Shown here piece after piece: positions 5,006-6,888 of a stretch of 6,888 bases of DNA. The translations under genes and the position numbers were made by a program. Position 1 is the first letter of the stretch; every line of letters starts with the position of its first letter. The DNA is from Bog-756 sp036513075 (GTDB lineage Bacteria > Actinomycetota > Acidimicrobiia > Acidimicrobiales > RAAP-2), in the NCBI GenBank assembly GCA_036513075.1, contig DATBZS010000061.1, forward strand, positions 1 through 6,888, written 5' to 3'. The notes under the pieces were generated by a model. It had not been told where the DNA came from. It saw nothing but the letters and a program-made list of their open reading frames with translations, and searched no databases.

Positions 5006-5952
5006 GTATCTTCCGGTCGGGCTTCGTGGCCGTGGTCGGCCGTCCCAACGTGGGCAAGTCGACGCTGGTGAACACCATGGTGGGGACCAAGGTGACGATC
5101 GTTTCGCCGCGGCCCAACACCACCCGGTCCCAGATCCGGGGTGTGCTCAACCGGCCCGACGCCCAGGTGGTGTTCGTGGACACCCCCGGCCTGCACAAGC
5201 CCAAGACGGCGCTGGGCGAGCGGATGAACGAGTCGGCCACTTCGTCGCTCGACGACGTCGACGCCGTGGTAGCCCTGGTGGAGGCGACAGGGGCGGTCGG
5301 CCCGGGAGACCGGATGGTGCTGGCCCACTCGGTGCAGCGGGTACGGGCCATGGCCAGAGCCGCCGCACTGGCCGACGAGATCGGGGTCGAGGGCACCGGC
5401 TCGCCGACGCTGTTCGTCGTGGTCAACAAGATCGACCGGGTGGGGGGCGACGGGGTGCTCGGCCACCTCACCAGGGTGTCGGCCGTGGTCGACGAGCTCG
5501 ATTCCGAGGCAGGGGGCGACCCGGTGCCGGTCGAGTATTTTCCGTTGTCGGCGGCCACCGGTGAGGGGGTGGCGGCCCTGGTCGACGCCCTGGTCGAGGG
5601 GATGCCCGAGGGACCCCGCTACTACCCCGAAGGCATGGTGACCGACGTGGCCGAAGCCTTCTGGGTGGCCGACCTGGTCCGCGAGGAGCTGCTCCACCGG
5701 GTGGCCGACGAGCTTCCGCACTCGATCGCCTGCCGGGTGACCGAGTGGGAGTGGCCGCGGGTCCGCTGCGAAATCCTGGTCGAGCGCGACAGCCAGAAGG
5801 GCATCGTGATCGGCAAGGGCGGGACCACCTTGAAAGAGGTGGGTACAGCCGTGCGCAACCAGATGGAGCCCGGCGCCTACCTCGAGCTCTTCGTCCGGGT
5901 GGAGAAGCGCTGGCAGCAGCGCGAGGACTCGCTCGACCGCCTCGGATTCTGA
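5002..5952 (+). CDS. era: Ribosome-assembly GTPase Era
   Basis: Era binds the 3' end of 16S rRNA and GTP during 30S assembly and acts at the ribosome and membrane surface. The 316-residue product has every G motif: G1 GRPNVGKS (13-20), G2 around T40-T41 (RPNTTRSQ), G3 DTPG (60-63), G4 NKID (142-145) and G5 SAA (183-185). The C-terminal KH RNA-binding domain includes ILVERDSQKGIVIGKGGTTL (258-277) with the GKGG loop at 271-274, and ends in the family-typical RLGF. E. coli Era is 301 residues. The extra length seems to sit mainly between G3 and G4, at about 106-133, where an Ala/Arg-rich helix-like stretch replaces a shorter turn. GTG 5002 is chosen because it begins just before GFVAVVGRPNVG and shares a GTGA overlap with the upstream stop. 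The longer open frame from 4747 is only the shadow of the CorC-type gene. Confidence 0.96.
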   Translation: MSIFRSGFVAVVGRPNVGKSTLVNTMVGTKVTIVSPRPNTTRSQIRGVLNRPDAQVVFVDTPGLHKPKTALGERMNESATSSLDDVDAVVALVEATGAVGPGDRMVLAHSVQRVRAMARAAALADEIGVEGTGSPTLFVVVNKIDRVGGDGVLGHLTRVSAVVDELDSEAGGDPVPVEYFPLSAATGEGVAALVDALVEGMPEGPRYYPEGMVTDVAEAFWVADLVREELLHRVADELPHSIACRVTEWEWPRVRCEILVERDSQKGIVIGKGGTTLKEVGTAVRNQMEPGAYLELFVRVEKRWQQREDSLDRLGF

Positions 5953-5967
5953 GCGGGCGGCCCGCTC
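5951..5967. terminator. Hairpin at the era / acyl-CoA ligase convergent junction, first stem
   Basis: GAGCGGG-CGG-CCCGCTC is a perfect 7-bp inverted repeat with a 3-nt loop, overlapping the last two bases of the era stop codon. It is followed by a tandem copy: GGCCCGCTC occurs at 5959-5967 and 5968-5976, so the left arm could pair with either copy. There is no U-tract. It fits a GC-rich terminator that works on transcripts from both directions, but this is inferred from position and structure. Confidence 0.5.
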
Positions 5968-5976
5968 GGCCCGCTC

Positions 5977-5993
5977 GACCCGCCGGCCGGGTC
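5977..5993. terminator. Hairpin at the era / acyl-CoA ligase convergent junction, second stem
   Basis: GACCCG (5977-5982) and CGGGTC (5988-5993) are perfect complements around CCGGC. This is the second of two adjacent hairpins in the 47-nt gap and ends 7 bases before the stop codon of the minus-strand gene, so it may serve chiefly to end that transcript. There is no U-tract on either strand. Confidence 0.45.
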
Positions 5994-5999
5994 CGGAGG

Positions 6000-6888
6000 T
6001 CAGTTGATCCGGCGCTCCAGTCCCTCCCAGTAGGGGTCGCGCAGTTCGCGCTTCAATACCTTCATCGCTCCCGACAGGGGGAGAGGCTCGGCCCGGAACT
6101 CGATGCTCTTCGGCACCTTGTATCCGGCGATCCACTCCCGGCAGTGGGCGATCAGCTCGTCGGCATCCACGTCGGCACCGGGCACGAGGACGACCACGGC
6201 ATGGACCTGTTCGCCCCACGTGTCATGGGGGATGCCGATGACCGCCACCTGGAGCACGGCCGGGTGGCTGGCCAGTGCATTCTCGACCTCGATCGAATAG
6301 ACGTTCTCGCCGCCGGTGACGATCATGTCCTTGACCCGGTCGACCAGATACAGGTACCCCTCGGCGTCGAGGTAGCCGGCATCCCCGGTGTGGTACCAGC
6401 CGTCCCGGAAGGCCTGGCGCGTGGCCTCGGGCTGGTTCCAGTACTCGACCATGAAGTGCCCGCCGCGGGCACACACCTCACCGGTCCCGCCCTGGGCGAC
6501 CTCGGATCCCAGCTCGTTCCGGATGGAGAGCTCGACGCCCGGCACGGCCCGCCCGGCGCTACCCAGGAGCGCGCCACCCCGGCGGTGCTCCGCAGGACCG
6601 AGCAGGGTCAGGACAGCACAGCACTCGGTCATGCCGTAGCCCTGCCAGATGTTCATGTCCGGGTAGAGCTCGAGCAGCCGGTCGAGCAGGTCACGGGGCA
6701 TGGGCGACGCGCCGTAGACCAGCTCGCGGAGACCGGCCAGGCGTTCGGGGCGGAAGTCGGGGTGGGCCATGGTCAGCCCGATCATGGTGGGGACCATGAC
6801 GGTGTCGGTGGGCCGGTAGGCGTCGATGGCGTCCATGGTCGCCGCCGGCTCGAACATCGGCAGGATCACGGTGTGGGCCCCGAACGCC
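6000..6888 (-). CDS. Acyl-CoA ligase / AMP-dependent synthetase (fatty-acyl-CoA synthetase type), C-terminal part
   Basis: This is the last 295 residues of an ANL-superfamily ligase; the N-terminal part lies beyond the window's right edge. Such enzymes adenylate a carboxylic acid with ATP and then form the CoA thioester. Numbering within the fragment: VYGASPMP (57-64); the A5 motif GYGMTECC (83-90); TGEVCARGGHFMVEYWNQPEAT (135-156); the A7 block YHTGDAGYLDAEGYL (165-179), with the ATP-ribose-binding aspartate D169; the hinge DRVKDMIVTGGENVYSIEVE (183-202); and the C-terminal A10 motif LPLSGAMKVLKREL (269-282). K276 is the expected adenylation lysine, but the residue before it is Met rather than the usual Gly. 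The substrate cannot be read from this part; a medium- or long-chain fatty acid is a reasonable guess. The GTG at 6869 is not the start, since in-frame family-like sequence (AFGAHT) continues upstream to the edge. The gene is convergent with era and outside that operon. Confidence 0.92.
   Translation of the reverse strand, partial: AFGAHTVILPMFEPAATMDAIDAYRPTDTVMVPTMIGLTMAHPDFRPERLAGLRELVYGASPMPRDLLDRLLELYPDMNIWQGYGMTECCAVLTLLGPAEHRRGGALLGSAGRAVPGVELSIRNELGSEVAQGGTGEVCARGGHFMVEYWNQPEATRQAFRDGWYHTGDAGYLDAEGYLYLVDRVKDMIVTGGENVYSIEVENALASHPAVLQVAVIGIPHDTWGEQVHAVVVLVPGADVDADELIAHCREWIAGYKVPKSIEFRAEPLPLSGAMKVLKRELRDPYWEGLERRIN

Noticed and set aside
4198..6219. Very long minus-strand open frame (673 codons) opposite the CorC-type gene and era
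   Set aside because: Its translation is low-complexity, rich in His, Arg, Gly and Pro, and has no family motifs, while the plus strand carries two unmistakable conserved genes. Long antisense frames are expected where the third codon position is nearly always G or C.

Overview
This GC-rich window looks like chromosomal DNA from an actinobacterium (Actinomycetota), possibly a deep-branching class such as Acidimicrobiia. The class is a guess from protein flavour; the phylum is better supported by a full-length BldD-type regulator, by codons strongly biased to G or C at the third position, and by the conserved gene order. It is dense, ordinary-looking core-genome sequence with one clearly more interesting patch at about 670-1700. 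There is no sign of phage, IS elements, CRISPR, tRNA or rRNA genes.

Layout: (1) 1-673, rsmE, a 16S rRNA m3U methyltransferase lacking only its first codons. (2) 674-827, a structured regulatory region. (3) 828-1696, two small DNA-binding regulators that touch in a TGATG overlap: a BldD homologue that keeps the cyclic-di-GMP signature RXD-X8-RXXD, and a small excisionase/MerR-type helix-turn-helix protein. (4) 1745-2095, a HIT-family nucleotide hydrolase. (5) 2185-5952, a tightly packed unit of ybeZ/phoH, ybeY, a CNNM/CBS/CorC membrane protein and era, whose three junctions are all 4-base start/stop overlaps. (6) 5953-5999, a hairpin-rich convergent junction. (7) 6000-6888 on the minus strand, the C-terminal half of an acyl-CoA ligase.

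rsmE, ybeZ, ybeY and era all act on rRNA or ribosome maturation, and the HIT and CorC-type genes often travel with them. The series rsmE-(HIT)-phoH-ybeY-corC-era is a familiar actinobacterial order, usually downstream of hrcA-dnaJ. Here a regulator pair is lodged between rsmE and the HIT gene.

The most notable observation is that the bldD homologue is preceded by a perfect match (740-754) to the BldD operator as known from Streptomyces. A second, near-identical copy (674-687, 12 of 14 bases) falls inside the 17-bp spacer of a candidate promoter. With the intact c-di-GMP motif, this suggests a self-regulated, c-di-GMP-responsive BldD circuit embedded in a ribosome-maturation locus. This is inferred from sequence only.
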